DNA of 47,414 nt from Neelides folsomi. Lineage: Eukaryota > Arthropoda > Collembola > Neelipleona > Neelidae. Where the stretch lies: the NCBI GenBank assembly GCA_034687125.1, contig JAQGBZ010000442.1:1-47414 (forward strand). The letters run 5' to 3'. The first letter of the stretch is position 1. The number at the start of each line of letters is the position of its first letter. The notes under the pieces are model-generated. The model ran no database searches. It was not told where the DNA came from and saw only the letters and a program-made list of their open reading frames with translations. Of the stretch, positions 24,989 to 37,800 are shown in pieces. The translations under genes were made by a program, and so were the position numbers.

Positions 24989-25799
24989 TTAGTACTTTAG
25001 CCCAAGGTCTGGATCAGGGCCGAAATACTTGCTGCATCTTACGTAATAATCCTTTTTATGCCCGGGCAAGCATTTAGGGCTCCGAATGAACCCATAATTG
25101 GCCTTAATTCCTTGTCTGGGATAACAAAAAGGCACAAAGGAATCTCCAGGATTGAAGAGAACTTCCGAAGAGTCTGCACAAAATCCATCAACGCCGGTTT
25201 GAACACAACGCCCACGATGAGTAAACCAATAAACCCTCGTATCAGCTCCGATATTATCCGGGCAATTCCATTTGACACATTGGGCCTTTTGGTGAATCGT
25301 AAAATCCAGAGCAAATCCGTCAGAACACGGGCCTTGGCTGTAGATCTGGTAACAACGTTGTTTCGCAGGCCACCACACCAACGGTCGACCGAAGGCAATA
25401 TGAGAGTCACAGTCACAAGATCCGTAATTATCGTCATCGGCGTAAAATGCCATGAGTTCTCCACATGGTCCTTGTTCTCCCACTTTGTAACATTTCCTTG
25501 TTTCTCGGTGGAACTTGTACAAGGAAAATTCATTTGCTGAAGGATAATCTCGACATAACAGCGAACTGAAAATTAATCATAATCATATTAAAATTAATCA
25601 CAAATTCTACATTAATATTCAATTAAATTTTCCTTATTATAGAGAAATCAAAGTCAATTGGAATTAATTTTAATTAAATTTACCCGTTAATGTATTTAGC
25701 TTCAGGTTCTTCGTCAAAATTGATGGTCCATTGAGCCGACGTCCATTGGGCGACTGTGAGGAAAACGACAATCGATACTAATGGAACTCGTAATGGCAT
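24989..25799 (-). CDS. Secreted DUF4789-family cysteine-rich protein
   Basis: Two exons, 25799-25684 and 25565-24989, join across a phase-2 intron to give 230 residues. The start at 25799 is preceded by a TATATAAAAC box about 75 bp upstream. Residues 1 to about 25 form a signal peptide (LVSIVVFLTVAQWTSA). The body carries repeated Y-x-x-G-x-x-GPC-type modules: CYKVGEQGPCGE, CYQIYSQGPCSDG and CVQTGVDGFCAD. These are separated by segments with paired cysteines, the pattern of the arthropod DUF4789 family. Molecular function is unknown for the family, and extracellular location is inferred from the signal peptide and disulfide-rich composition. No truncation is seen. Confidence 0.85.
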
Positions 25800-25871
25800 T
25801 TTTGCGATATTCACAATTGCTCCTTGATGGGAATAAACAAGAGATGAATGGGAATTGTCCAGGATCTTTTC

Positions 25872-25882
25872 GTTTTATATAG
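25872..25882 (-). promoter_or_regulatory. TATA box of the DUF4789 gene
   Basis: On the minus strand the sequence reads CCTATATAAAACG about 75 bp before the ATG at 25799, an appropriate distance for a TATA-driven start with a short leader. Confidence 0.5.
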
Positions 25883-27105
25883 GAAAAATTCCCGACAAAA
25901 ACCATCACGAAAAGAAGGAAGGTGCTGGTTGGGGATTTTGCAGAGATTAAAATAGAGAATCACATCTGTCGGTTTTTTCTTCCCTTTGGGATGTTTATTG
26001 GGGAAGGCGACTCTGTAATTACCTGGGTGTATGATTAGTGATTAGACTCAAACCATGGAAAATTATCGTGTTGGGGTAGATGCGGAATCTTGCAAGTTCT
26101 CATAATTCACATAGGAGGGCCGTAATTGGTCTCGCGAGGACGAAGGTGAGGAAGATGGAATTCTAGCAATTAACTCCACCACATCCTCCGTCATAAATCA
26201 GAGTGAGGAGTGAGAGGTATGAAAATGAGGTGTTTAGAGGAAATTACATTTTTATTCAAATCAATCTTCTTTGTCTCAGACCACAAACAACTCCCCATTT
26301 CAGACTTCAGAGACGCTTCTTGTATTTTTTTCATTTATAGAGTCAGTGGGTCTTTGGTTGAAGGCGAGTCATGAAGTAAATATATTACTTAAATACTTAT
26401 ATTGTACAATATAAGGTATATATATATTATGTATTATATGAAGCAGAGAAATAGAGTGAAGTAGTTGAGGTAAAAGTTATTTTTTCTACATAGGAAAAAA
26501 ATCTTGTTAAAGTTCACTACACACACAAAAATTTTGTTCTTCTAAGCGTAAGTATAATATAAGGCTTTCAGAAATCATACATGGAAAATAAATTTAATAT
26601 GTTTTCGCCAAATTCCATTTTCTGGCAGATGGCAATTTTCCCATGTTTGAAAATGCGTAAAAGATTTTTTCAATTTTCTTTGCTAATTAATTTTTTATTC
26701 GAAGAAATTCTTGTCTTTTTTGGGTTTTTAGAACAATATTATTTGTGCTATTATAATCCACTCATATAATAATCAATCATATCTTTTTGTACGAGTATAT
26801 AATCATAAGTAAATCTTGGTATTTTACAATTTCAAAATGTTAATGTAAATACAATGTTAAATGTTAATGCACAATGTTAATATTAAACATTTAGCATATC
26901 GCTCCCAGTCATTATTCTAGACACTGCAAGATTTCTAGACAGATATAAATCCAATGTGTTTTATAACATAATACATTCAATCCTCTTTTAATCCATTTAT
27001 AATAACAATGTAGAATATATAATAAATATTACATAATGCCTGCCATATTGTAGCCAAAGGTATTATTAAAATCATTGCTAATATTTTAAACTATTTAATT
27101 TCATA
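25883..27105. other. Intergenic spacer
   Basis: AT-rich spacer with short purine-rich patches near 25900-26250. A 62-codon open frame at 26581-26769 is hydrophobic and Phe-rich, but it lacks splice or family support and I do not call it. Confidence 0.4.
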
Positions 27106-29326
27106 TCAGTACTTTTCAATTGAAATATTGGGACAAGGGAACGAATTTCTTGCTGGAGAATTGAAGGAAATTGTTCCTAAATCCAAACTCTCGTGAAATC
27201 CATTAAGTTCACTCGATTCACTGTTCATTTGGATTAAATTCTGAGTCTTTTCTTCATTTCCCACTCTCGCTGCTTTTCTCTCTCTCCAAGACTCTCTGGC
27301 TGATTGAAGGAAGAAGACAAGAGCGCAAAAGGCATAAGATGTGAAACAAAAGATTCCCAGAATTATACAAAGAAGCCCAGTCCCTTTCAATCGTACAAGA
27401 AATTCGACGGGAACAAAAGACCCCAACAAGAATAAAAACCCTAAAAGTGTCAAAATCACCCCGATGTGGAAGACGTTGAATGGCCGCTTAGAACTTTCCT
27501 CCAAACTTTCCTAGTAATAACAAAACAACAAAATAAATAACTCATTAAGTATGTAACTCATTAAATTCATAATTGGAATATTATTATGTAAATTCATAAT
27601 TAGAATGGAAAATATTTAAATCGATATAATCTTGCCGAGGGTAATAATAATGAAACGGATTACTTTTATGACTATTTAAGATCTGTAGGATTAGGAAATT
27701 AGGATCATAATAATGCAATTTAATTTAATATTTATTGGATGCGGAAAGTGAGGTAAATTCTTTGAAGGATTGTCCTTGAATTTAACAAGTTGGGAATTAA
27801 TTTAATATTTACTAAATATTCTTCAACAGCTTTCGATTTCACACGTTTCGACCGTAATTTCATTCTTGTATTATTTGGATATTTCTATCACTAAATATTT
27901 CTAAAACTTTTCCCTCATGATTGAATTGCCCAATTGAACACTCCGACCTTATTTATTAAACCTGAGCTACTGAGGGGAACTGTGAAGGTAAAAAGGAAAG
28001 ACGGAATGAGTTTGGTATTATTAAAACGAGCCCCGAAGAGCTTTCATGTTACGACGGTATTTAAGGTAAAGTTGTTAGTAACTTAGGAATTTGGATTCCT
28101 ATATGTAATCCACCTACTTCTTGTACTCCAATGTCATACTAAAATTGTAATAGCCCCCTTTACCACCCAATGTCCCATGCCTTAAGGATATTTTATATTA
28201 GATACGATCTGAAAGGAAATCGATAGTATAGGTAAAAAATGATTCGGGGGCTCGGGTGTTTTGAATACCCGTGGAGCGTGAGTGGAGAGACAGGACGGGA
28301 ATGACACGTTGAATGGACAAGAAAACACTCAGACTTTCACCCCGAAAAATCCATTTTTATTATTTAACTTCACTTTCGCTTTAAGACCCAAGTAATAACT
28401 TAGCTAGTCTATAGTGAGCTATAAAATATATTATTTATTCCTCCACTTCTCCTAAACACTCTCTCCGGTCTCTCACAGAGAAATAATAGAATCTAGAAAC
28501 ACATTTTGATACATCACAGAAAACTTAGGAGAAATCAATCCTTAAAAAATTATCGAAATGTACGATAGAAATACTTATAAAGGAAGAAAAGTGATATAAA
28601 GTATTAGTATTTAAGCCTATAGTATGGTGCACATGGGTTTAACTTTTAATTACGATTACCACTAATATTATCAGATATGTTTCCAATTATAGACATTCGA
28701 TTAGCAAAATTTTAAGCTTTGAAAAGAACATCAGAGGATTTATGATAAATACCTTTGAAATATTATTTTAATCATTGCATGTTACACTCTAACATTAAGT
28801 AAAGTACAAAGGAAAAATAACTAGAGGTGTTTTTGACATTTAAATTAAGGAGAGGTCAATGTCGTGTGATGTGGATGTAAATTTTGAGTTTTCAATTTTG
28901 AATTTAAATGAAATTGAGCAGAGTGGATTTATGTAAGTTTGATATGGAAAAGACAATAAGGTGTCTTTCAATTTTGGACAAGGCGAAGTCACTCAATAAA
29001 GTTGACAACATATTGAATGTCGACACATTGTCTATTCATATTTTTTAAAATGGAAATTAAATCAAAATTGCTAATTTTACCTCTATTCGCCATTCCCAAT
29101 ATGCAATAATGAAATACTAAGAATATTAATTATTAATTAAAAGCCAACTTACTTCATATTCGAGAACTTTTCTACTTTTAGATCTTTGTCTCCGAACAGT
29201 TTTCCATTGTTTGAGTCCGTCTGGATCAAATTGAGGGTAGGAATTGCCGACACATTCAGTTTCTGATTTCCTCCTTTGATTTTTAATAGCAATTGAAGCG
29301 CTCACTCCATGTTGCATGTTCACCAT
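27106..29326 (-). CDS. Two-transmembrane membrane protein, unknown function
   Basis: Two exons, 29326-29153 and 27510-27106, join at a phase-0 GT-AG intron of about 1.6 kb to give 192 residues. The ATG at 29326 is the first in this frame. The N-terminal 60 residues are basic and hydrophilic (RRKSETE, RRQRSKSRKV). Two hydrophobic helices follow: VFHIGVILTLLGFLFLLGSF and GLLCIILGIFCFTSYAFCAL, separated by a short Arg/Lys loop. A hydrophilic Ser/Asn-rich tail completes the chain. The layout suggests a small hairpin membrane protein with both ends cytosolic. I do not recognise the family. The matching phase and the hydrophobic plan make this a likely real gene. Confidence 0.65.
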
Positions 29327-31866
29327 TTTCTCTTCCAATTAATTTTATCACTCAATTAAACTCATTTGTACTTATTATTACACTTAACTTATTATCAGAA
29401 TTTCTTCAATTGCTATTAAATTCTCACTTTCACATCTTTAATAATGGTTTGTTTAATGTCTAATTAACACAAATGATCCCTACTATTAATACATTAGTTA
29501 GTAAGTATGCAATATAATAATGCGTACAAATGTTGTTCAAATCATGGAAAGCTTTAACTTCTGAATATAAATATACAAATACTACTATTTACTTTGTATA
29601 TCTGTAAGTCGTTAAATTTAGCTCTGTGTGATAATGTTTTTAAACAATGCTATAAATTAACTTTATGTGGTATTACAATAATAAGGTGCGAGAAAGCTTT
29701 TAATGGACCAATTAACCTGACATTGTGATTAAATAATGAATTGTGTGAGTCTGAATGAGGTCTGCGGTTGAAGTCAACGTTGATCTCCTAATATAAGTGG
29801 AAACGTCGAGACTTGGGATTGAAGTGAGCGTTGTGGTCAAAGAGGTGAAAGATTCAAAAGTTAAATCTTAATAGAGACCAAAATCGATGGGAATGTGTTT
29901 GAGAAAGAGTTAAGGTCCTATGAGCTATTTGACTATTTGAAACCTTATTTCAGTTAATCCCCGGTCCTAAAGTTTAAAAGATCGATAATATACTTGGAAT
30001 ACATTGAATTAAAAGGAATTTCTATTAAACTTTTATCGTAAAAGTTATTGTAAAAAGCTTAGCTCATACAGCTACATTCATACCTGTATACATATAGTTA
30101 GACATATTGCTTATTATTTCAATTACTTCGACTAGGAATATTATAGCAATTATAACGCTTTTATTAAATTGAACTAATCCATCGAAGTGAATTCAATTAG
30201 ATATAGTAGAATAGGTATTATGTTCAACTCAATGTAATATGTAAAAGTAATAAAATGATAAATATGTAGGATATTATGGGATATTGCCATATGGCATAGG
30301 TACTATCACAAATGGAGTTTATCGAGCATTTTCTATTCCTGGGTTATGGAAATTTCTTTAATACTTTTTTTGTAAGATTGAATGAGAAAGAAAATAACGG
30401 AATTTCCCATAATTATTATTGCCTTTCCCCATAATGTTGAATGTAATTCTAACTATCGTAAGTTTAAACGAATTTTATCACTCAATTTGCAATGCCGCGT
30501 CGATAGAATACTTATCAAATGTGATCAGTGATCAATTATAACCTCTATCGGCTAATTGGCAAATGTTAAGTGTACAATTATATGACTAGGAATATAAGTA
30601 GTGTTTGTACATACGTACACTTATCAACAAATCCTTCAATCATATCTTCTTCCTTCAATTCCGATGCTCGTTCCCAATAAAAACTTTACATTTCAACAAG
30701 ATGGGTGGAACAAAATTACTCCAGAAACATGCCATGGATTGGTATCGTCAATGCATCAAAAATTCGAGAATTTATTAAATCTAAAGGTGATGTTACAAAT
30801 TATTAAAGTTTTCTGTCAAAGTTTTTATTGTAAATATATTATAAATTTCAATATATATCGTCTAACTAATAAAGTAAATGTAAGCGCAAAATACTTTTAA
30901 TCGCTCGACTTTTAGAAAAGGGAAGATAGTCGAACCAAAGATTGTCGCAATTCATTCGCCGCGGGGGAGTATTTACGAATAACAAATGCATAAATATAAA
31001 TTCTACTATAACACAATGTGATCAAGATCGATTCTCAAATTCTAATAAAAATTATTAAGACGTAAGTGCTCTTTATTTACCAAATATCAAACAAGCTTTT
31101 CATAAGTGAAACGAATGACATGAAACATGAGCAACGTGAACAGAGCAATGCATACATTCTAAGTAAAAATATTTACTATTTGAGTACTGTATATGAGCTT
31201 TGTAAGTGTAATTATTAATAATTTGACATTTAAAAATTGTAATATGTAAAGTCTTCACAAATAAATATGTTCAGATTGGTACATATAAACTGTATTAAAG
31301 ATTGAAATCTTTCATTTATCCATTTTGTTACTAACTTTAATTGGTCTTTACTTATATTATGTAGGTACAGTAAATTAGATTTTTTTACTTTATTTATGCT
31401 CCAGTACTCTCAATAATTTACGTATATATTTGGTATTATATAATTTGATTCATACTGTGTGAGTAGTTATAACCTTATTAAGTCATTTTACTGATAATGA
31501 GTAAACTATACAGATGTTGATTGTCATGATCTCATGATAGAGATTATAAATTGTAAATAAGTGAGGAAATTGAAAAAGTTTGTTTATTGGAGATGTGAAA
31601 GATGTTGTTTAGGATCAACGCACACTCCAAATTGTCCTTCCAGGAAGGTCAAAATCATCCGACTTTCACATTTCACTCTCAATCTCTTGGAAAGTTTCTC
31701 TCTATTACTTTCGCCTCGGCTTTCTTCCTCTCATTCCCAAGAGTCAAAAGAGTTCACTAAATGATTAAAATATAACTATAATCAAAGTTAATTCGTATCT
31801 CAGAGTTGGAATGCTTTATAATTCATAAAGTTGAAGATTAAATAAAAGTGAATTTTATCAAATATA
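29327..31866. other. Intergenic stretch with a Tc1-like relic
   Basis: AT-rich DNA between the two-TM gene and the FN3 gene. The only recognisable item is a Tc1-like transposase fragment near 30661. A short frame at 31561-31764 has a small Cys cluster but no identifiable domain. Confidence 0.5.
30661..30786 (+). pseudogene. Tc1-like transposase fragment with internal deletion
   Basis: An in-frame segment of about 42 codons reads FTFQQDGW followed by KITPETCHGLVSSM and KFENLL. FQQD matches the block around the second catalytic aspartate of Tc1 transposases. The rest matches the extreme C-terminus (W..I..E.C..LV.SM). The two are fused directly, so the third catalytic residue and about 70 residues between are gone. 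No terminal inverted repeats were found nearby. It is a dead relic. Confidence 0.55.
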
Positions 31867-34800
31867 ATGAATTTCGTAGAAGTTAAACCGTTTTTATTTT
31901 TCTTCTATCTCATTGTCTTTAAGTCAAAAGGGTTTGCGAGTTCCTCGAGTGAAACAAAAAGAGAAAGTTACAATAATCGATATAATCGGCTCATTAATAT
32001 TGCTAAATGCCTCGCAAAATGTTATGTAAGCATAAGTAATTTAACATAAGTAGTATATATATATACTACTTATTGTTAATATATTTCATTGGGTATTGTA
32101 AAATATTTATATTAATACAGAAATCAATTAATCGGAAATTACATACAATCTGTATGTAATACTTTTATGAAATAATTATAATATTTTAAATTTATTGCAA
32201 TATTTCAATATTGTATTTAATTAGCATTCAGCATGTGCATGGCTTAAAATATTAAAATCGAGTTTGAATAATTTAATTTTTTTAATATTTTCTCAAGGAG
32301 AACGAACTTCTTCCCCGAAGTGAAAAACGAACTAATATCATTTCTCCAGCTTCGTGCATCACCTCAAGATGTAAATCTTGTATTGAGGTTGGTGAACTAA
32401 AGTGATTACTTTACTACATGATTTATTAAATGTATTATAATTTATGTATTGAGCAATCTATTAAATATGTTGAACTATGAGCTGCTATATTACAGATACT
32501 CGTTTAGTTGCACTTAAGTTAAGAATTCTTCTGTTCTATTCTATATAATCTTATAGTTTATGCTTACCATTTAAACTGAAGACTAATATGCATTCAAACA
32601 TGCATTCGGTAAACGTTAATGAATTAATGTGATCCATGGCGGGTAATCACCTTATAACAAAGAGCAAAGTGAAATTAATCGCGAGTCTCTGTGAAGATAA
32701 AGACGGACAATTTCAGCACTCAAATTCATTCGCTCTTGCATTCTTAATATTAAAATGTACATTATATCTTATGAAATAGGTGAAACAAAGAACTTAATTA
32801 AAGTAAACAATTTATTTATTGATAATACTTCATTATTGTGATGTTTTGATGGAGGTTAAAAAAGGCGCGATTAATTTCACTTTGCTCTTTGTTATATGTA
32901 TGGTGATTACCCGCCATAGATCACATTCATTCATTAACGTTTACCGAATGCATGTTTGAATGCATAATATTAGTTGTCAGTATAAATGGTAAGCATATCT
33001 CATAAGATTATATAGAATAGAACAGAAGAATTCACTTATTCTCTAACTTGCAAAATCATACAGTCCACCTGGTAATCAATTATACATGCATAGTTAGTTC
33101 TTTCGTTATAATAGGATTTAATACTGCATGTAAAATATAAAATGATAAGCATTTTAGACGAGTACCACGTGACCAATCTCAATGTCTCATTTCACAAAGA
33201 TAACAGAATGACCCTTCCCATAATATTATTTTTCATTGTAGTTAACCAAGAAGCTTGCTTCAAGAGGAAGTTCAAATTTAACATGCCCAACAGAGTGGAT
33301 GAAAACCCCAAATTTGCCCCAGCGGTTTTCCTCTAAAGAAAATAAGAATATGGAATCTCTATTAAAATCTTCGAGCGAAGAAATTGAATTTCTTGGAAAC
33401 GACGCATTCCAACTCCAAGTTTCCGTCTACTGCTCATCAACTATTTATAATTCTACTGTGTATTTTTCATGGAACTTTCTTCACTTGAAATTTCATCAAG
33501 CTCAAGCTTTAATCCCGTATGGCATTAACTTTTTTAAATTTCCAATTTCAAAATTAATCAATCATTTAATATTATTTTATATAGCATAGCAATATTTACC
33601 TGAGTTAATTAACATGATTAAAAGAGATCATATTTGGATTTTGAATGTAAATATCTTATTAATATTTTAAAATAATTTAAGCTTAGATATACTTGCTTAA
33701 GTATTTTATTGTAAAGCTTTAAAAATGCTCATTGACGTTGATTTGATTTTTAATTAAAGATAAGTGTTTATTATCGTACTACTACGTATTTTTAAAGCGT
33801 TGTACGAGTATCAAACTAGACCTCATACTAACTTACCCTCGTTGGAAAGTTGAAATCCCGCTTTTTTTCTTCTATTTAAATTTGTATCTAACCAGCGTTA
33901 TAACAAAAAGCGGGATTTCAACTTTCACCTTTCCTACGAGAGTAAGTATTATGTGTACAGGATGGGCCGTAAGTATCTTTCTTTTTTAAATTTACAATCG
34001 TATAAAAAAGAAAGATACTTATGGCCCACCCCGTATATCTCTATATCTAACTACTCTACCTATATATAATTAATTATTATCATTAGTAAATGCGCAAATA
34101 TGTGGAAATAAGTAGTTCATTTATCCGTCATGGTATGTGTGTGTGCTCTATTGGGCCCACGGAGGATTGAAAGAATTTGAAAAAGCTTTTAAAAGATTGA
34201 GAATGTCTTTCCTAGGACGGAAGAATTTCCCTTGATGTTCATCGTTGAGAAGGAAACGGACGGCGTGTGGGAGTCGCTGTTTCTCATTGAGCATTGGGTC
34301 TTTGGCGTGGACGTGGAAGTGGGGCGATCGTGCAGGATCAGAGTTACAGGTGTTGGAAGTGCCGGGCCTTTCCCCTCCGTCACTTCACAAGTTCTTAAAG
34401 GGTTTCCAAGTAAGATCCCTCTTTCTTCTTCAAGGTAAACAATGAGAGGAGAAACGGAGCAAGAGATCAGTAAACAATCACAACTTTCCATTTCAATTCC
34501 CTTCAAATTTGTATTTACATTTCTTTCTGTGTCAATTCATAAGAGTAAACAAAAAATATTCCTTTTGTTTTTTTTTATTTTAATACCCTAATGTTTTGAC
34601 TTCTTTTAGAATTTTGTAAATTTTTTTTACGTTATTTGTGCATTGGAGACGAGATTTACGTCTCCATTACGTTTAAGTCAGGAAAGCGCGAAGTGAAAGT
34701 ATAATTGCCTATGCATATATAACTTAATAATACAAATAAAATAAATATACTAGAATACATACATACATACTACACTTATAATATACAGCACATACATAGA

Positions 34801-37800
34801 TTTCTCCTTTTTATCATTATACTGACCCTGACTCTTATATGGTATAAAAATATAAAAAGAAACTAAAATTAAAAATCTCAAAAAATTCAAGATTCAATTT
34901 AATTCAATTCAAGATACAATTTTAATCACAACGTCTTTTGAAAGCAGTAAGACAAGGTTTTTTGAATTCATAAATAGTAGCAGTATTTGGATTCGGCCGT
35001 GTTCCTTCTTTACATATTATACACAAACTCCATCGGATCCGTTCCCAACCACTTTGCATACGAGTGGACCAATGCAATTGTAATATGGCTGAGGACTGAG
35101 GTGGCTCTTTGCACTTTTCACCAGGTAAAAGAGAACCTCCCTCTTTGGAAAGACATTCCTCTTCATCCACAATATATTCAAGGCCATTTTTGCATTTGCA
35201 TCTCCCAGTCCCTGGGTCACATTCGTCGGGTCGCATTTTTTCCATGGATTTTTCGACCCCTCCATACATGTCTCGTTATATTCAGCGTGTTGACCATCGT
35301 CGATGCAATATCCGTCTTTGTTTTCAACCGTTCCTTTTGGGCATATGTCGAGACATGGCCAGGGCCAATAAAACAACCTGAACATCTTTGTTCTAGCTTT
35401 GTAAACTTCAATATTGGCTCGATGGATCTTTAATACGAAGTTTTCTCTAAAGTAGACTTTAAAATTGGGTTGACAGATCATTTGGCATTGATGCAGACAT
35501 TGCAGACCATATTGTATGGTACATTGATATGACACACTGTTGGCACTTGATGTTCCTGTATGTTTGCTCCTAGTCCTAAGGTATGGTTTAGGCCACATTT
35601 GACACTATAAAATCCAGTACATTTGGGTTTTGTCTCCACAAGTATATTGATTATTCCTGTGAGTTTTCCATCACTATCCTTTAATTCTTCCTATTTTTAT
35701 TAAAACATAATTTTAATGAATAAAGTAATTTATTGTGTAATATTATATTTAATTTAATATGATAATCGTATATTACATTTATATTTAATTTAATTAACAT
35801 TATTTGTACCCAATTCCCAAAAACTCTAAGCTACAATCCGTCTCTGCACACACATCGATACCACACATGGAGCAAAGAGTCCCCTGGGGGAAGCATAAAC
35901 CATTGTTGCAGAAGCTTCACATTGTTCGGACGGATCTGTGCTACCCGGGACGCATGATACATTGAACTTAACATTATTCCCAGGTTTATCGTGAAAATCC
36001 CGTGCAAACATAAAAATTAAATTGCTCGGCCAAAAGGTTGACCAAATGAGGAAGAATAAATGAATTTTTTCCATCTCATTCACCTTTAAATATTTTTGAA
36101 TGATTTTTAGTAAAATTCATTATTTTCAATTAATTCCCTTGTAAATCCATTGTTAAGATTAAAATTTTGATGGACGATGAATTCGAGTGAATTTGAGAAC
36201 GAAGATCATGAAAATATTTAATTATATTTAAGACTAATCTTGTATTTAGAGTGTTGACGATATTTTTTTTATTAAATTAAGCAATGGGCATTTACAACAC
36301 AGAAATCTGACTTTTTCACATATAGATGAATATTTTGGCTGATTAAAACTTTAAAACTTTTTAACTAACTTTGAAAAAGACACCAGACTCAAAATAAAAA
36401 AAAGAATTTGATATTTTTAGATCTCTGATTATCACAACATTAATTGTTGTATTGTAAAACTTACTCCCATCTCGAACCTTGTTCTAGTTTGAAAATACTG
36501 AACATAATTATTCGATAGACAAATTGCTTATTAAAATTAGGAATCTTATAGGACTGTTTGTATACCTTTAATAACTTATCAGGTCAATATGTATTTGAGT
36601 ATGTTGTTATTGAGTTTTTGATGTTTTTGTAGTTGAGAAACGGGAGTTGTCTGCTCCGATTAATATCCAATTAAGAGAATTGTCAATAAACGAGAACGAA
36701 ACAAGAGGATTAATTACATGGGAAAGTGGTTCAGGAATCAATGCTTCTTGCTACTCAAAGGTTTATCTCATGCATGAAGATGTACGAGATATTGAAAGAA
36801 CAACGGTAAGAAACATTTTTACTTATCAACTTCGTAATTATCAGCTAATTGAATCAAATTTCCGGAAATAATTTTATCAATTCGTAACAACGTAAACAAT
36901 ATTCTATTACAATTTTTGAGCTTTTTAAATATCCATAACTTACTCTCGTAGGAAAGATGAAAGTTGAAATCCCGCCTTTAGTTATAGCGCTGGTTAAATA
37001 CAAATTTAAATAGAAGAAAAAATGCGAGATTTCAACTTTCCAACGAGAGTAGGTGAATTACTTACTCACAAACAACATACAATTCAGAAGCTGTGTATGT
37101 AGCGTGTAGAAATAAAAATACTTGATACATTACTATTGGTACTGCTACAGATCTTTTACATACATATGACTTTTACAGCGATATGTATCCTATATGATTT
37201 TGATTAGTAGTATATGTTGTACATATTATTATTTTTATTATGTATTGTATTTTTGTATCTTACATGATATAATAATTTATGCTTAGGATAACAATGATAA
37301 ATAAATAATCAATAATTAATTACATAATTATAATTAACTTTATCGACTAATATTATTTTAATTTGTGAAAAGATTGAGGAAGCCTTTTGGAGTGAATTCT
37401 CTGGATTAGAATTTAAGGAAGAATATGAAATTCAAATCATTGAAAGTTTCTTTGGTGCTGAAAAAAAGGCGAACTTCTCTTTCACAATCCCAGATTGCCG
37501 AGATGAAAGGATAACGAAGAGCACAAAATTTTGCTGTATGGAAATTAAGCTAATTAGCTAATTTGGAATTATTTAATTTTCCTCTTAACATTTATAGCAA
37601 TATCTTTCTTTAGCTTCTCTCAAAACAGAATTAGGAAAGATAGAGATTGAGAACGAGACAGCAAATTCATTTGATATCAAATGGAATCCAACTCTTCTCC
37701 TTGAAAGAACTTCGCCCGAAATTGAAGGAATTCCATGCTTTGAAGTTTCAATCGCCCAAGAGGAAAATAATCTAAATATTGTAGCAGGGGATTACATTTT

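Noticed and set aside
25058..25540. 160-codon plus-strand frame opposite the DUF4789 gene
   Set aside because: It is the complement of a well-supported exon and has no motifs of its own.
26581..26769. 62-codon hydrophobic plus-strand frame
   Set aside because: Phe/Leu-rich translation of T-rich DNA is expected by chance, and there is no promoter, splice or family support.
31561..31764. Frame with YWRCERCC and a Cys/Pro cluster, considered as a FLYWCH-like finger
   Set aside because: Cys and His spacing does not fit FLYWCH or other fingers, no ATG starts the frame, and the rest is Ser/Leu low-complexity.
33208..33336. Signal-peptide-like start MTLPIILFFIVV considered as the first exon of the FN3 gene
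   Set aside because: The hydrophobic stretch is the polypyrimidine tract and acceptor (ending TTGTAG at 33241) read as codons. The true continuation is in another frame and pairs in phase with exons at 31867 and 32298.
34189..34506. 105-codon minus-strand frame
   Set aside because: It is the complement of FN3-gene exon 4 (34216-34409), which fits both neighbouring exons in phase and encodes an FN3-like strand pattern.
35017..35598. Single 193-codon minus-strand gene
   Set aside because: Its N-terminal half is out of frame with the clearly Cys-rich reading of the same DNA. It is one frame of a multiply frameshifted pseudogene.
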